The notes: generated from the letters alone by a model not told the origin. A stretch of 64,000 nt of DNA from Gordonia hankookensis (GCF_014673215.1 NZ_JACWMS010000002.1:744001-808000), one strand, 5' to 3'; counted from the stretch's first letter, positions 1 through 8,309 are shown. A program made the numbers and translations.

Positions 1-265
1 CCGCCCGTCCATTGATCAGGCGAATCGGCCGGGTGCGGATGTTGGCACCCGGGCTCCGATCGGGCGACAGGACGGTGAACGACGTGTCGCGCGCGGTGAG
101 GCCGTTCGGTGACACACGACAGTCCGCCTGTTTGGCCAACAGCACCTGTCCGGTCTGACCACGCTTGATATCGATCTGGGCATTCGCCACGGAGCCCGCT
201 GCGAGCACCGTCGCCAGCAGAACACCGAGGGTGATCAACACGGCACGGGATCGAGAGTTGCTCAT
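1..265 (-). CDS. Secreted protein of unknown function, N-terminal part
   Basis: The 3' end of this gene lies outside the window. Reading from the ATG at 265, the product begins MSNSRSRAVLITLGVLLATV, with a positive N-terminus and a hydrophobic core ending near ANA-QID, which looks like a Sec signal peptide cleaved after about residue 29. The mature part begins with a hydrophilic stretch and contains one Cys in a QADCRV context. A strong ribosome site (GAGGAGG) sits 8 bases before the ATG, which supports this start over the other open frames here. I do not recognise the family from the 88 visible residues. Export is inferred from the signal only. Confidence 0.6.
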   Translation of the reverse strand, partial: MSNSRSRAVLITLGVLLATVLAAGSVANAQIDIKRGQTGQVLLAKQADCRVSPNGLTARDTSFTVLSPDRSPGANIRTRPIRLINGRA

Positions 266-366
266 GATCCGCCTCCTCGCGGCGATCGACGACAACTGGT
301 TCGACGCTAACACCGCCGGGCCCACCGCGTGACCTGTCTCGACGACCCTTCCGCGGCCTCGATTCG

Positions 367-831
367 TCACCCGTCCGACTCGGCGCGCAGAGCTGCGGCG
401 TTCACCCGGGTCAGGACCGCATGTAGTTCCTCGAGGTCGGTCATGTCCGCCCCGAGTGCCGAGACCACGGCCTGCGGGATGTCGAGGGCCTTGGTGCGCA
501 GATCACGGCCAGTGTCGGTCAGCGCGACGTCGACGTTGCGCTCGTCGTCGTCGCGACGCCGGCGGATCACCAGCCCGGAAGTTTCGAGCCGCTTCAGCAA
601 GGGCGACAACGTCGCCGAATCCAGTTGCAGCACATGGCCGATGTCCTTGACCGCCCGGGGCGACGTCTCCCAGAGTGCCAGCATCACGAGGTACTGCGGG
701 TGGGTGAGACCCAGCGGTTCGAGCAGTCGGCGGTAGATCTTGAGGACCGATCGATTGGCGACGGCGAGGGCAAAGCAGACCTGACGTTCGAGGAGTAGTG
801 GATTCTCGTCGACCGTCACCCTGTCGCCCAT
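367..831 (-). CDS. MarR-family transcriptional regulator, OhrR-like
   Basis: A 154-residue winged-helix DNA-binding protein. The stretch LLLERQVCFALAVANRSV followed by HPQYLVMLALWE is typical of OhrR, the organic-hydroperoxide sensor of the MarR family, and Cys19 lies where the peroxidatic Cys is found. Tyr33 keeps the usual 14-residue distance from that Cys, but the second conserved Tyr (the TYPQY position) is His44 here. The recognition region is LDSATLSPLLKRLETSGLV and the wing is RRRRDDDERNV. The ATG at 831 has an AGGTGAGG site just before it; a GTG at 861 would add 10 residues. No ohr peroxidase gene is adjacent, so peroxide sensing is inferred from sequence only. Confidence 0.8.
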   Translation of the reverse strand: MGDRVTVDENPLLLERQVCFALAVANRSVLKIYRRLLEPLGLTHPQYLVMLALWETSPRAVKDIGHVLQLDSATLSPLLKRLETSGLVIRRRRDDDERNVDVALTDTGRDLRTKALDIPQAVVSALGADMTDLEELHAVLTRVNAAALRAESDG

Positions 832-909
832 TCGCCTCACCTCTCGACTGCACGTACTCACCCGAGTCTAGAGCAATTTCGGTCGTGCACGATCGGTTTG
901 CGTGTCTCG

Positions 910-1287
910 TCAGCTGGTCGGCGTCTGGAACTCCGGCTGGTCGATGATCCGCACCCACGAGCCGTCGTCCTGCCGTGCGACGACCTGTGCGCGCGCACCC
1001 GCACCATCGCGGGGAGGTGTCGACGTCAACGCCAGGTCGTCGCCGAAATACAGCGTCGGCAGGGGCTCTTCGGGCACGAACGTCGGGTTGTGGGCCAGTA
1101 CCGAGGCCCATAGCTCCCGGATGGCCGCTCGACCACGCGTGACCTCGCCCGGCGGGTAGGCCATCACGGCATCCGGGTGGTAGAGCGATGCCACGGCGTC
1201 CGCCGCACCGGCGTTCGAGAACTCGACGAACAGCCGAGTGATGTCCTCGGGGGTGGCGGCCTTCTCGGTGGTGCGTCCATCGGACAT
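910..1287 (-). CDS. SnoaL-like / NTF2-fold protein
   Basis: A 125-residue protein with the layout of the SnoaL-like (nuclear transport factor 2 fold) family: an N-terminal helix (EDITRLFVEFSNAGAADAVA), then LYHPDAVMAYPPGEVTRGRAAI and a beta-rich C-terminus ending in DGSWVRIIDQPEF. Members act as small hydrolases, isomerases or binding proteins; the substrate cannot be read from the sequence. The gene is divergent from the LysR-type regulator at 1386 across about 100 bases, the usual arrangement for a LysR regulator and its target. An AGGAGT-type ribosome site precedes the ATG. Confidence 0.75.
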   Translation of the reverse strand: MSDGRTTEKAATPEDITRLFVEFSNAGAADAVASLYHPDAVMAYPPGEVTRGRAAIRELWASVLAHNPTFVPEEPLPTLYFGDDLALTSTPPRDGAGARAQVVARQDDGSWVRIIDQPEFQTPTS

Positions 1288-1363
1288 GTGACTCCTCCTG
1301 GCTGTCGTTTCGTGTCACTCCACCATCGCGACGTCCACCTAAGAAGTCCAACTGATTGTTGAT

Positions 1364-1374
1364 ATAGGAACTAT
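1364..1374. promoter_or_regulatory. Candidate LysR-type operator (ATAG-N3-CTAT)
   Basis: The divergent intergenic region between the SnoaL-like gene and the LysR gene holds the short palindrome ATAG-GAA-CTAT, 12 bases before the regulator's ATG. It lies in an AT-rich patch that stands out from the GC-rich surroundings. Position and symmetry fit an autoregulatory LysR site; binding is inferred. Confidence 0.4.
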
Positions 1375-1385
1375 GATTTCCAGTT

Positions 1386-2273
1386 ATGGAACTCCGTCAG
1401 CTCGAGTACTTCGTCGCGGTCGCCGCCGAGTCGGGTTTCACCACCGCCGCGGCGCGGGTACGCACCACCCAGCCGAATATCAGCGCCCAGATCCGCGGGC
1501 TGGAACGTGAACTCGGCGCCCGGTTGTTCGATCGGTCGGGACGCCGGGTGACACTCACCGACGCGGGCCGGGCCGCACTGCCTGCCGCACGTGACGCACT
1601 GACCGCCGCGGAGTCGGTGCGACAGTCGGTGGCCGAGGTGAACCAGGTGGTGCGCGGCCACTTGTCGGTCGGGATGGTCGACGGGTGCACGGTCCGACCA
1701 CTCTTCGCCACACTCGGGCTCTTCCGCGATCGCCACCCCGGAGTGGGACTGTCGCTCACCGAGGACGCCTCGGACGGGCTGGTCGCGCGGGTGCTGCGCG
1801 GCGAGCTCGACATCGCGCTCGCCGGCTATGCCGGCGACCTCCCCGCCGGTGTCGACGAGCTGCCCGTGGTGCGCGAGCGGGTGGTCGCGGCGATTCCCCG
1901 AAACCATCCGCTCAGCTCGAAAAAGACTCTGTCCCTTCGCGATCTGCGCGACCACCCGTTGGTGGGTCTACCGCGCGGCGCCGGCATCCGGACCGCGTTC
2001 GACCGGGGCGCAGGCGACATCCGGATCTCCCTGGAGGCGTCGTCGCCCGATGCCGTCGTCGAACTCGTCGCGAGCGGGCTGGGCATCGGGGTGCTGAGCG
2101 AGTCCATCGTCGCCGACCGTGCCGACGCCGTGGCCGGTCGCCCGATCCGCGGGGTGAACGACCAGGCCTCGCTTGGCTTCGTGTGGCGCACATCCGCCGG
2201 ACCCGCGGTGCACGCTTTTCTCGCACTCGCCCGCCGAGAGTTCGGGTTCGACGTCGATCAGGCCGTGTCGTGA
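1386..2273 (+). CDS. LysR-family transcriptional regulator
   Basis: A 295-residue LysR-type regulator of normal family length. The N-terminal winged helix is clear: MELRQLEYFVAVAAESGFTT, AAARVRTTQPNISAQIRGLE, then a linker and a periplasmic-binding-fold effector domain from about residue 90 (GHLSVGMVDGCT). No clear ribosome site precedes the ATG; the short AT-rich leader suggests leaderless translation, common in actinobacteria. It is divergent from the SnoaL-like gene and most likely controls it. The effector is unknown. Its last 16 bases overlap the convergent membrane-protein gene. Confidence 0.88.
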   Translation: MELRQLEYFVAVAAESGFTTAAARVRTTQPNISAQIRGLERELGARLFDRSGRRVTLTDAGRAALPAARDALTAAESVRQSVAEVNQVVRGHLSVGMVDGCTVRPLFATLGLFRDRHPGVGLSLTEDASDGLVARVLRGELDIALAGYAGDLPAGVDELPVVRERVVAAIPRNHPLSSKKTLSLRDLRDHPLVGLPRGAGIRTAFDRGAGDIRISLEASSPDAVVELVASGLGIGVLSESIVADRADAVAGRPIRGVNDQASLGFVWRTSAGPAVHAFLALARREFGFDVDQAVS

Positions 2274-2998
2274 CCGGGACCGGTGGGCCGACCGGCGACG
2301 AGGTCCTCGACGTCGAGTCCCCATGAGCCGTACCGGGCGTCGAATGTCGTCGCGCGCTGCGTCGCGCGGGCCAGCTTCTCCGGTGAATAACGTCTGCGCG
2401 CCCACCTCGATCGCGGCCGCGCGAGCCGGATCGCACCGATCCACGCCACCGGAGCGATGAATGCCCCGATGGCCGCCGTCGAGTACTTGCCTTTCGCGAC
2501 GCAGATCAGCAGACAGGCGATGGCGATCGGCAGGTTCACCGACAGCACCAGGGGTCCGACGGAGACCTTGTCGTCGTCATCGGACTGCAGCGGGTTCACC
2601 CCGAGTACCGACAAACCCAGTGCCGCGATGGTGAGGCACACGACCTGGACCGAGAGCTGCCCCTCGCGCGCCCAGTAGACGTCCTGCATGTGCAGGATGA
2701 GCGCGAACTCGTCGAGCACCAGCGACGTCCCGATGCCGATCAGTACCGCGCTGATCTCGGCGCCCGGCGAGGACCCGTCGACCGCCACCGAGACGAAGGC
2801 GCCACCCACCGTCAGGACTATGCCCGGCACCGCATGATGGATGTGGACTCCGCCACGCACGTTGTTCTTGAACGGACCTCGTCCGGCCCGGATGAGCCGG
2901 GTGATGAGACGCGTGACGACGAACGTGACCACGAACGACAGGAAGAGCAGGAACAGCGGCAGCCGCGCCCCGGTGATGTCTGCCATGTCGAAATGCAT
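2258..2998 (-). CDS. Integral membrane protein, conserved in actinobacteria
   Basis: A 246-residue protein with about six hydrophobic segments: LPLFLLFLSFVVTFVVTRLI near the N-terminus, the GIVLTVGGAFVSVAV and ISAVLIGIGTSLVLDEFALI stretches, VVCLTIAALGLSVLGV, LPIAIACLLICVAKG and AAIGAFIAPVAWIGAI. The motif GGVHIHHAVPG between the first two segments, and a charged C-terminal tail with RYGSWGLDVEDLVAGRP, are distinctive. I know similar unnamed membrane proteins in mycolic-acid actinobacteria but no function. ATG at 2998 or an in-frame ATG at 2986 could start it. It shares 16 bases with the end of the LysR gene. Confidence 0.75.
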   Translation of the reverse strand: MHFDMADITGARLPLFLLFLSFVVTFVVTRLITRLIRAGRGPFKNNVRGGVHIHHAVPGIVLTVGGAFVSVAVDGSSPGAEISAVLIGIGTSLVLDEFALILHMQDVYWAREGQLSVQVVCLTIAALGLSVLGVNPLQSDDDDKVSVGPLVLSVNLPIAIACLLICVAKGKYSTAAIGAFIAPVAWIGAIRLARPRSRWARRRYSPEKLARATQRATTFDARYGSWGLDVEDLVAGRPTGPGHDTA

Positions 2999-3020
2999 CG
3001 CGATGCGGGGCGCGCGTAGG

Positions 3021-3443
3021 TCAGGACTTCGGCGCCACGAGGCCGGTACGTCGTTGCTCGATGATCAGGCAGCGGTCCTCGACGTAGAGCAGCCCGGCAT
3101 CGTCGGCGATCGCGCGAGCCTCCTCCGAGGAGATGCCCAGCTGCAGCCAGAGCGCGGTCGCGCCTGCCGCCACTGCCTGCCGCGCGACCTCGGCGGCGTC
3201 CTCGGCGGGACGGAACACGTCGACCAGGCCGACCTGCTCGGGGACGTCGGCCAGGGTGCGGTAGACCTTCTCGCCGACGATCTCGTCGGCATGCGGATTC
3301 ACCGGGATGATCCGCCATCCGTGCTCCGCCATGTACGCGGGAACCTCGTTCGCAGCCTTCGACGGATTGGCGCTCGCACCGACGACGGTGATGGTGTCGT
3401 AGGTGCGCAGGATCTGTTCGACGACGTCGTCGGTTGTGCTCAT
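3021..3443 (-). CDS. CoA-binding (YccU-like) protein
   Basis: A 140-residue single-domain Rossmann protein of the CoA-binding family. The nucleotide loop is TITVVGASANPSKAANEVP, followed by HGWRIIPVNPHADEIVGEKV, YRTLADVPEQVGLVDVFRP, ATALWLQLGISSEEA and a C-terminal VEDRCLIIEQRR. This matches the stand-alone family related to the N-terminal half of succinyl-CoA synthetase alpha. Its physiological role is not established. It lies just upstream of the membrane-protein gene on the same strand (22 bases apart). Confidence 0.85.
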   Translation of the reverse strand: MSTTDDVVEQILRTYDTITVVGASANPSKAANEVPAYMAEHGWRIIPVNPHADEIVGEKVYRTLADVPEQVGLVDVFRPAEDAAEVARQAVAAGATALWLQLGISSEEARAIADDAGLLYVEDRCLIIEQRRTGLVAPKS

Positions 3444-3515
3444 GGGGCGAGTCTAGTGTCGCGTGGCGCCACCCCGGCGACATCGGGACATCGCCGACAG
3501 GGCACTCTCGTCTGG

Positions 3516-4298
3516 GTGACGACCTGGGAACTGCTCGCGGTGCTGGTGGCCGGCGTCGGGGCGGGGGCCATCAATGCCGTGGTCGGCAGTGGCACCCTCA
3601 TCACCTTCCCCACCCTCGTCGCGTTCGGGGTGCCACCGGTGAGTGCGACGATGTCCAACGCGATCGGTCTGGTCGCAGGCGGGGTCTCGGGCACCTGGGG
3701 GTATCGACGCGAGTTGTCGGGCCAATGGCCGCAGCTCCGCTGGCAGATGCCGGCATCCTTCTTCGGGGCCATTCTCGGTTGCTGGCTTCTGCTGCATCTG
3801 CCCGAGACGGTGTTCGAGGCGATCGTGCCGGTGCTGTTGGTCGCCGCACTCTTCCTTGTGGTCGCGCAACCGCGAATCCAGAAATGGGTCGGACATCGTT
3901 CCGTCGGCCCTGATCACCCAACCGTGGCCCTCACCGGACCCCGGATCGCCGTGATGGTCACCGCCACTTTCGCGGTCGGCGTGTACGGCGGGTATTTCAC
4001 TGCCGCCCAGGGCATCCTGTTGATGGGCGCACTCGGCGTGATCGTCCCCGACGACCTGCAGCGGATGAACGCCGCGAAAAACCTTCTCTCGCTGGTGGTC
4101 AACGTGGTGGCCGCAGTCACCTACACATTGGTGGCCTTCGACCGGATCGACTGGGCCGTCGCCGGGCTGATCGCGATCGGATCACTGTTCGGCGGAGTCC
4201 TCGGCGCACGCTACGGTCGACGGCTGTCGCCTGCTGCATTGCGCGCGGTGATCGTCGTGGTCGGTCTCATCGGTTTGTGGCGGTTGCTGACGACCTGA
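3516..4298 (+). CDS. TauE/SafE-family sulfite/anion exporter-like permease
   Basis: A 260-residue membrane protein with about eight hydrophobic segments and the family's two half-repeats: GVGAGAINAVVGSGTLITFP near the N-terminus and FAVGVYGGYFTAAQGILLMG in the second half. The C-terminal GSLFGGVLGARYGRRLSPAALR is also typical. The family moves organosulfonates, sulfite, sulfolactate or similar anions; substrate is not predictable. The frame stays open far upstream, but homology begins at the GTG at 3516, which is just clear of the divergent CoA-binding gene. The tandem 27-base repeats begin right after the stop. Confidence 0.85.
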   Translation: MTTWELLAVLVAGVGAGAINAVVGSGTLITFPTLVAFGVPPVSATMSNAIGLVAGGVSGTWGYRRELSGQWPQLRWQMPASFFGAILGCWLLLHLPETVFEAIVPVLLVAALFLVVAQPRIQKWVGHRSVGPDHPTVALTGPRIAVMVTATFAVGVYGGYFTAAQGILLMGALGVIVPDDLQRMNAAKNLLSLVVNVVAAVTYTLVAFDRIDWAVAGLIAIGSLFGGVLGARYGRRLSPAALRAVIVVVGLIGLWRLLTT

Positions 4299-4303
4299 GT
4301 GTC

Positions 4304-4417
4304 GCGCCCCCTCCGCCGGTCAAGTAGCCCGCGCCCCCTCCGCCGGTCAAGTAGCCCGCGCGCCCCCTCCGCCGGTCGAGTAGCCGCGAACGAAGTGAGC
4401 GGCGTATCGAGACCACC
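4304..4417. repeat. Tandem 27-base repeats grading into a palindromic intergenic repeat
   Basis: Two identical 27-base units lie end to end at 4304-4330 and 4331-4357; each ends with CCGCCGGTCAAGTAGCCC. A third, degenerate unit from 4358 runs into a 49-base element (4369-4417) that starts CCGCCGGTCGAGTAGCCGCG and ends GGCGTATCGAGACCACC. A near-identical copy of the 49-base element is at 34251-34299. It is an imperfect palindrome. No gene is visible from 4299 to 4536 other than this repeat block and the leader of the next gene. Confidence 0.8.
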
Positions 4418-4536
4418 CACCCCACGCCCACACTTGCCAGCCGATCTTGTCGGTGCTCCCCGATACGCTGTTGTCGGTTGATGGTGATGCGGGTTGTCGT
4501 TTCCGATGACGGGCAGATGTTGGTGGTGTCCTGTCG

Positions 4537-6039
4537 GTGTCGATCTGTGAAGGCCTCGCTGTCGTGTTCGTGTGTTCTGATCCCGCTGCCGCCGATGCGG
4601 CGATCACCTCGGCGGCATCGACGGTTGTCGGTGCTGGCGCGCGTGATCATCTGCGGGCGAGTCGCCAACACGAAGCCCGCTCACTGCTGGCGGCGTATCG
4701 GTTGGGCCGGTCGGTGTATGAGGACATGCTGGTGTCGTTGAGCACCACCCAACGGATGCGGGTGCGGGGCGCCGCCGACAAAGCCGCGATCGGTGAGATC
4801 TCCCTACAGTTGGGATTCTCCCGCACCAAGGCCGGCACCTGGTTGCACCTGGGCGACGCGCTGCAACGACTGCCCAAGATCCGGCTGGCCTACCTGGCCG
4901 GCGATTTCAGCACCCACCGCATGTCGCGGATGGTCTATGCCGCACAACTGGTGCCCGACGATCTGGTCATCGACACCGACCCGACACCCGGTGCGGCGTG
5001 CACTCTCGATTTCGAAGACCTCGCGTTGGAGTTGCAGGCGCGGCCCACCACCGACACGGTGTTGCAGGATCAGTTGGCCGAGGTGGTGATCAGCCTCGAC
5101 CCCGACGGCGCCGCCCAGACACGCGAACAGTTCGCCGAGGTGTGGCAGAACCTGACCGTCACCGCCGACTCGTCCGGGCACATGACCCTCGACGGCTGTG
5201 TACCCGCCGAAGACGGCGTGCACCTGTCCCAACGGATCGCCGCGTTGATTGCCGAACGCCTGTGTCGCCGCGACCCGCGGCGCATCGGAGGACAACGCGT
5301 CGCTGCCCTCGCCGAGATCACCGGCGTCCCCGGCACAACACTCACCTGCCACTGCGGACACCACGACTGCCCGCAACGCCCCACCCCCAACCCCACCGAT
5401 CCCACCGAGCCGAGCGATCCGAGCGAGCCGAGCGAGCATGGCACCGAGGCTGTTTCGGCGGACACCAATGTGCCCGAGGCCAAGCCAAGCAGCCAAAAAC
5501 CGTCGTCGTCTGCCTGGACACTGGTCCTCGACCCTGCGGGCAGCGTGGTCCCCCGACTACGCGGCTACGGGGCCATCGACCCCGCACTGGCCGAGACGCT
5601 GACCGAGAACTCCACCCTCATCGCCGTTCCCGACACCACCGAACGCCCACCATCGGGGCTGATCGTGACCGGCGAGCGCGGACCCGCACCACCGGTCGAT
5701 CCCACCGGCCACGGTGGCCACCGGCATCCACCACCAGGAGCCCTGACCTACACACCATCCCGGCGACTACGCGACCAGATCCTGCACACCGACCTGCGGT
5801 GCCGATACCCACTGTGCGCCACACCATCCCACGACTGCGAACTCGACCACCTCGTCAAGTTCAACCATGCCGACCCACAGGCCGGCGGCTGGACCGTGCC
5901 CGACAACATCATCCCGCTCTGCCGACCCGACCATCACCGCAAACACCTCGGAACATGGCTACCCACCATGCACACCGACCGCACCATCACCTGGCACAAC
6001 CCGACCACCAGACAGCAGATAATCACCCACCCGCGATGA
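4537..6039 (+). CDS. DUF222 / HNH nuclease-domain protein (13E12-type)
   Basis: A 500-residue protein with a DUF222 domain (about 30-330; VYEDMLVSLSTTQRMRVRGA, IGEISLQLGFSRTKAGTWL) and a C-terminal HNH region (about 415-480): RCRYPLCATPSHDCELDHLV, then NIIPLCRPDHHRKH, giving the Cys pairs and the DH/HH metal-site residues expected of HNH nucleases. Between them is a low-complexity linker rich in Pro, Ser and Glu (PTDPTEPSDPSEPSEHGTE). The family is multicopy in actinobacteria; its biological role is unknown and mobility has been suggested. Start is a GTG at 4537; upstream frames are open, so the N-terminus is uncertain. The gene directly follows the tandem repeats. Confidence 0.82.
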   Translation: MSICEGLAVVFVCSDPAAADAAITSAASTVVGAGARDHLRASRQHEARSLLAAYRLGRSVYEDMLVSLSTTQRMRVRGAADKAAIGEISLQLGFSRTKAGTWLHLGDALQRLPKIRLAYLAGDFSTHRMSRMVYAAQLVPDDLVIDTDPTPGAACTLDFEDLALELQARPTTDTVLQDQLAEVVISLDPDGAAQTREQFAEVWQNLTVTADSSGHMTLDGCVPAEDGVHLSQRIAALIAERLCRRDPRRIGGQRVAALAEITGVPGTTLTCHCGHHDCPQRPTPNPTDPTEPSDPSEPSEHGTEAVSADTNVPEAKPSSQKPSSSAWTLVLDPAGSVVPRLRGYGAIDPALAETLTENSTLIAVPDTTERPPSGLIVTGERGPAPPVDPTGHGGHRHPPPGALTYTPSRRLRDQILHTDLRCRYPLCATPSHDCELDHLVKFNHADPQAGGWTVPDNIIPLCRPDHHRKHLGTWLPTMHTDRTITWHNPTTRQQIITHPR

Positions 6040-6047
6040 GCCCGACC

Positions 6048-6404
6048 CTACCGAGACGCCGGCGGAGGCTTGCCCAACAGCGACCACCAGTACTCCTCGG
6101 GAATCTCCTCCCCCGCGCGGAGCACCTTGGCGAGTCCGATCGCCATGAAGATCCCGAGAATCCCCAGCCACAGGCCGGACAGCGAGATCAGCGTCCACGC
6201 GATCGCGACCGCAAACGACCACGGAGCGAGGATCAGCAGAATCGGCGCGAAGAAGAACCCGACCGCCACGAACCAGTACGACCCCCAGCGGTCACAACGC
6301 ATGACGACCGTCAGCCAGCGTGGGCTCGACGCCGTCGGTGCTGCGGTGGGAACCGGGACAGAGTGCGGGACAAGTTGCGGGACAGAGTGATTGTGCGATG
6401 TCAT
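6048..6404 (-). CDS. Small two-helix membrane protein
   Basis: A 118-residue protein with a polar, Pro/Ser-rich N-terminus and two close hydrophobic segments (WGSYWFVAVGFFFAPILLIL and SFAVAIAWTLISLSGLWLGI), ending in a soluble tail, GEEIPEEYWWSLLGKPPPASR. The longer open frame to 6530 is rejected because GGAGGT lies 5 bases before the ATG at 6404. No family recognised. A perfect 13-base palindrome (6461-6473) lies about 57 bases upstream and may control it. It is convergent with the DUF222-HNH gene. Confidence 0.65.
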   Translation of the reverse strand: MTSHNHSVPQLVPHSVPVPTAAPTASSPRWLTVVMRCDRWGSYWFVAVGFFFAPILLILAPWSFAVAIAWTLISLSGLWLGILGIFMAIGLAKVLRAGEEIPEEYWWSLLGKPPPASR

Positions 6405-6460
6405 GGGGACCTCCTCGATGCCCTGCCCCAATCCTCCGCCGAGGCCTGCACCGAATCCAC

Positions 6461-6473
6461 TACCTGTCAGGTA
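6461..6473. promoter_or_regulatory. Perfect palindrome TACCTG-T-CAGGTA, likely repressor site
   Basis: Six-base arms around a single central base, in a comparatively AT-rich patch upstream of the small membrane-protein gene (minus strand). The form is typical of TetR-type operators. No regulator gene adjoins it, so the cognate protein is unknown. Confidence 0.5.
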
Positions 6474-6604
6474 ATCAATCCGCGACCGCTGACCCAGATG
6501 GCACCTCAGCGCGACCCTGAGCCCCCCCACGACGTCGCGCCTCGCTCCGGTGTCATCTGGGACACGGCTGCTCGGTGATCTGAGTGGTCAAGCGAGATGA
6601 GTGG

Positions 6605-7927
6605 TCAGCGATACGGCTGCCGAGCTGTCTCCGGATCGCCGTACGTGATGGCCCGCTCCCTTCGGGAGTCGGTCAGCAGAGTCGCACTCCAATTCATCAC
6701 GGTGCCCATGCGATTACGCATCCCGGCGAGAAAGGCGATGTGGATGACGCCCCATGCCAGCCAGCCCAGGTATCCGGACAGCTGCAGCTTCCCGGCCTGC
6801 ACCACCGCATGCCGGCGAGCGATGTATGCCGCACTGCCCAGGTCGTGATAGCGGAATGCGGCTCGGTCGGTACCGCCGCCTGCGAGGTGGGCGATCACCG
6901 CACCGACGTGGCGTCCACCCTGCATCGCCACCTCGGCCACACCGGGCAGCTCGTCACGAGAACTCATGTCCCCGACCACCCACACCTCCGGATGCCCCCG
7001 CACCGAGAGGTCCGCCTCGACCGGAACCCGCCCGCCGTGATCCTGCTCCACACCGAGGGCACGGGCGAGCGCCGCGGCAAACGGCACCGCTTCCACGCCG
7101 GTCGTCCACAGGGCGGTCTTGGCCTCGTAATGGGTGATCTCGTGCGGCTCCGACTTGGTGGTGGTCTCCACCTGGTCGGCGGTCACACCGGTCACGTGGA
7201 CGCCGAGGTGCGTCTCGACGCCGAGGTCGTCGAGGGTCTTCTGCGCACGTCGCGACAGGGCAGGACTGAACGACGGCAACACCCGGTCGCCGCCGTGCAG
7301 CAGGAGGACCCGCGCCTCACCGGGATCGATACTGCGGAACTCGTTCTCGAGCGCCAGCGTCGCGAGCTCGCGGATCTGTCCGGCGAGCTCCACCCCGGTC
7401 GGACCGCCGCCGGCAACCGCGAACGTGAGCCACGGACGCCGCTGCGTCGCATCCGGGAGGGATTCGGCGAGCTCGAATGCGCCGATGATCTTGCGGCGGA
7501 TGGCCAACGCATCGTCGAGGGTCTTCATGCCCGGAGCGAACTCCGCGAAGTCGTCGCACCCGTGATAGGCGGTACGCATCCCGGCCGCGACCACGAGGTG
7601 GTCGTAGGGGATGGTCATGGTCGATCCGTCTGGCCGCTCGACCGCAACGGTCCGTGCCGCCACATCGACGTTCTTGGCCTCGCCCAGCACGACCTTGGCA
7701 TTGCGTTGACGTCGCAGCAGGTGCCGGATCGGACTCGAGATCGCACCCTGCGACAGCAGCCCGGTCGCACATTGGTAGAGCAACGGCTGGAACAGATGGC
7801 TCGTGCCGCGGTCCACAACGGTGACCTCGACATCGGCCTTCTTGAGGCGCCGAGCGGCATGCAGGCCACCGAATCCTGCACCGATGATCACGACATGGGT
7901 TCGGCCGGTCTCGCTACGAGTGCGCAC
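6605..7927 (-). CDS. ndh: Type II NADH dehydrogenase (NDH-2)
   Basis: A 440-residue flavoprotein that oxidises NADH and passes electrons to menaquinone at the inner membrane face without pumping protons. The FAD loop is VVIIGAGFGGLHAARRLKKA; the NAD loop is FAVAGGGPTGVELAGQIREL; the second FAD segment is VWVVGDMSSRDELPGVAEVA followed by AMQGGRHVGAVI, all standard for NDH-2. The C-terminal GYLGWLAWGVIHIAFLAGMR is the membrane-anchoring region of the family. The gene lies 56 bases downstream of the small membrane-protein gene at 7984-8280 on the same strand, so the two may be cotranscribed. Confidence 0.9.
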   Translation of the reverse strand: MRTRSETGRTHVVIIGAGFGGLHAARRLKKADVEVTVVDRGTSHLFQPLLYQCATGLLSQGAISSPIRHLLRRQRNAKVVLGEAKNVDVAARTVAVERPDGSTMTIPYDHLVVAAGMRTAYHGCDDFAEFAPGMKTLDDALAIRRKIIGAFELAESLPDATQRRPWLTFAVAGGGPTGVELAGQIRELATLALENEFRSIDPGEARVLLLHGGDRVLPSFSPALSRRAQKTLDDLGVETHLGVHVTGVTADQVETTTKSEPHEITHYEAKTALWTTGVEAVPFAAALARALGVEQDHGGRVPVEADLSVRGHPEVWVVGDMSSRDELPGVAEVAMQGGRHVGAVIAHLAGGGTDRAAFRYHDLGSAAYIARRHAVVQAGKLQLSGYLGWLAWGVIHIAFLAGMRNRMGTVMNWSATLLTDSRRERAITYGDPETARQPYR

Positions 7928-7983
7928 AACTCACGATTGTTCCAGAACGCAGGCGCGGGGATCGGTCGATCCTGGTTGTCGAC

Positions 7984-8280
7984 TCACCCCTTGCGGGTCA
8001 CCGCATAGGTGCTCGCGGCGGTTGCAGCGGTCACGGCGAACACCGATGGCCAGGCCCCGACCTTCTTGGCGAGCGGATGCGAAGCGCCGAATGCACCGAG
8101 GTACCCCGTCAGCAGACCCGCCGCGGCGACCGGGCTCTGCCGCGCCCATTCCCGCGTGCACCAGGCCCCTGCAGCGGCAAGCACCACTCCGCCGAGTTCG
8201 CGGCGACCGGTGAATCGCGCTGCGGCATAGCCACCGACAAGGCCGGCGGATGAGACCAGGACTGTTGGGTTGACGCTCAT
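7984..8280 (-). CDS. Small hydrophobic protein, conserved hypothetical
   Basis: A 98-residue protein starting MSVNPTVLVSSAGLVGGYAA, with three or four weakly hydrophobic Ala/Gly-rich stretches separated by short charged pieces (RFTGRRELGG, CTREWARQSP) and ending AASTYAVTRKG. Probably a membrane protein; no family recognised. It precedes ndh on the same strand and is divergent from the membrane protein at 8310 across only about 30 bases, so the promoters must overlap. Confidence 0.6.
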   Translation of the reverse strand: MSVNPTVLVSSAGLVGGYAAARFTGRRELGGVVLAAAGAWCTREWARQSPVAAAGLLTGYLGAFGASHPLAKKVGAWPSVFAVTAATAASTYAVTRKG

Positions 8281-8309
8281 GGCGGCCAGAGTAGGCCCAC
8301 AATGTGGTC

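Noticed and set aside
16..225. A 69-codon minus-strand frame at the window start
   Set aside because: It overlaps the signal-peptide gene that starts at 265 in another frame; that frame has a strong ribosome site and a clear signal sequence.
4304..4417. A possible CRISPR array
   Set aside because: The 27-base units are contiguous, with no spacers, and no cas genes are present.
4998..6578. A 526-codon + strand frame overlapping the DUF222-HNH gene
   Set aside because: It is an alternative frame of that gene, with an Arg/Pro-rich translation and no domain.
6584..8008. A 474-codon + strand frame over ndh
   Set aside because: Antisense to a clear NDH-2 gene; no recognisable domain or ribosome site.
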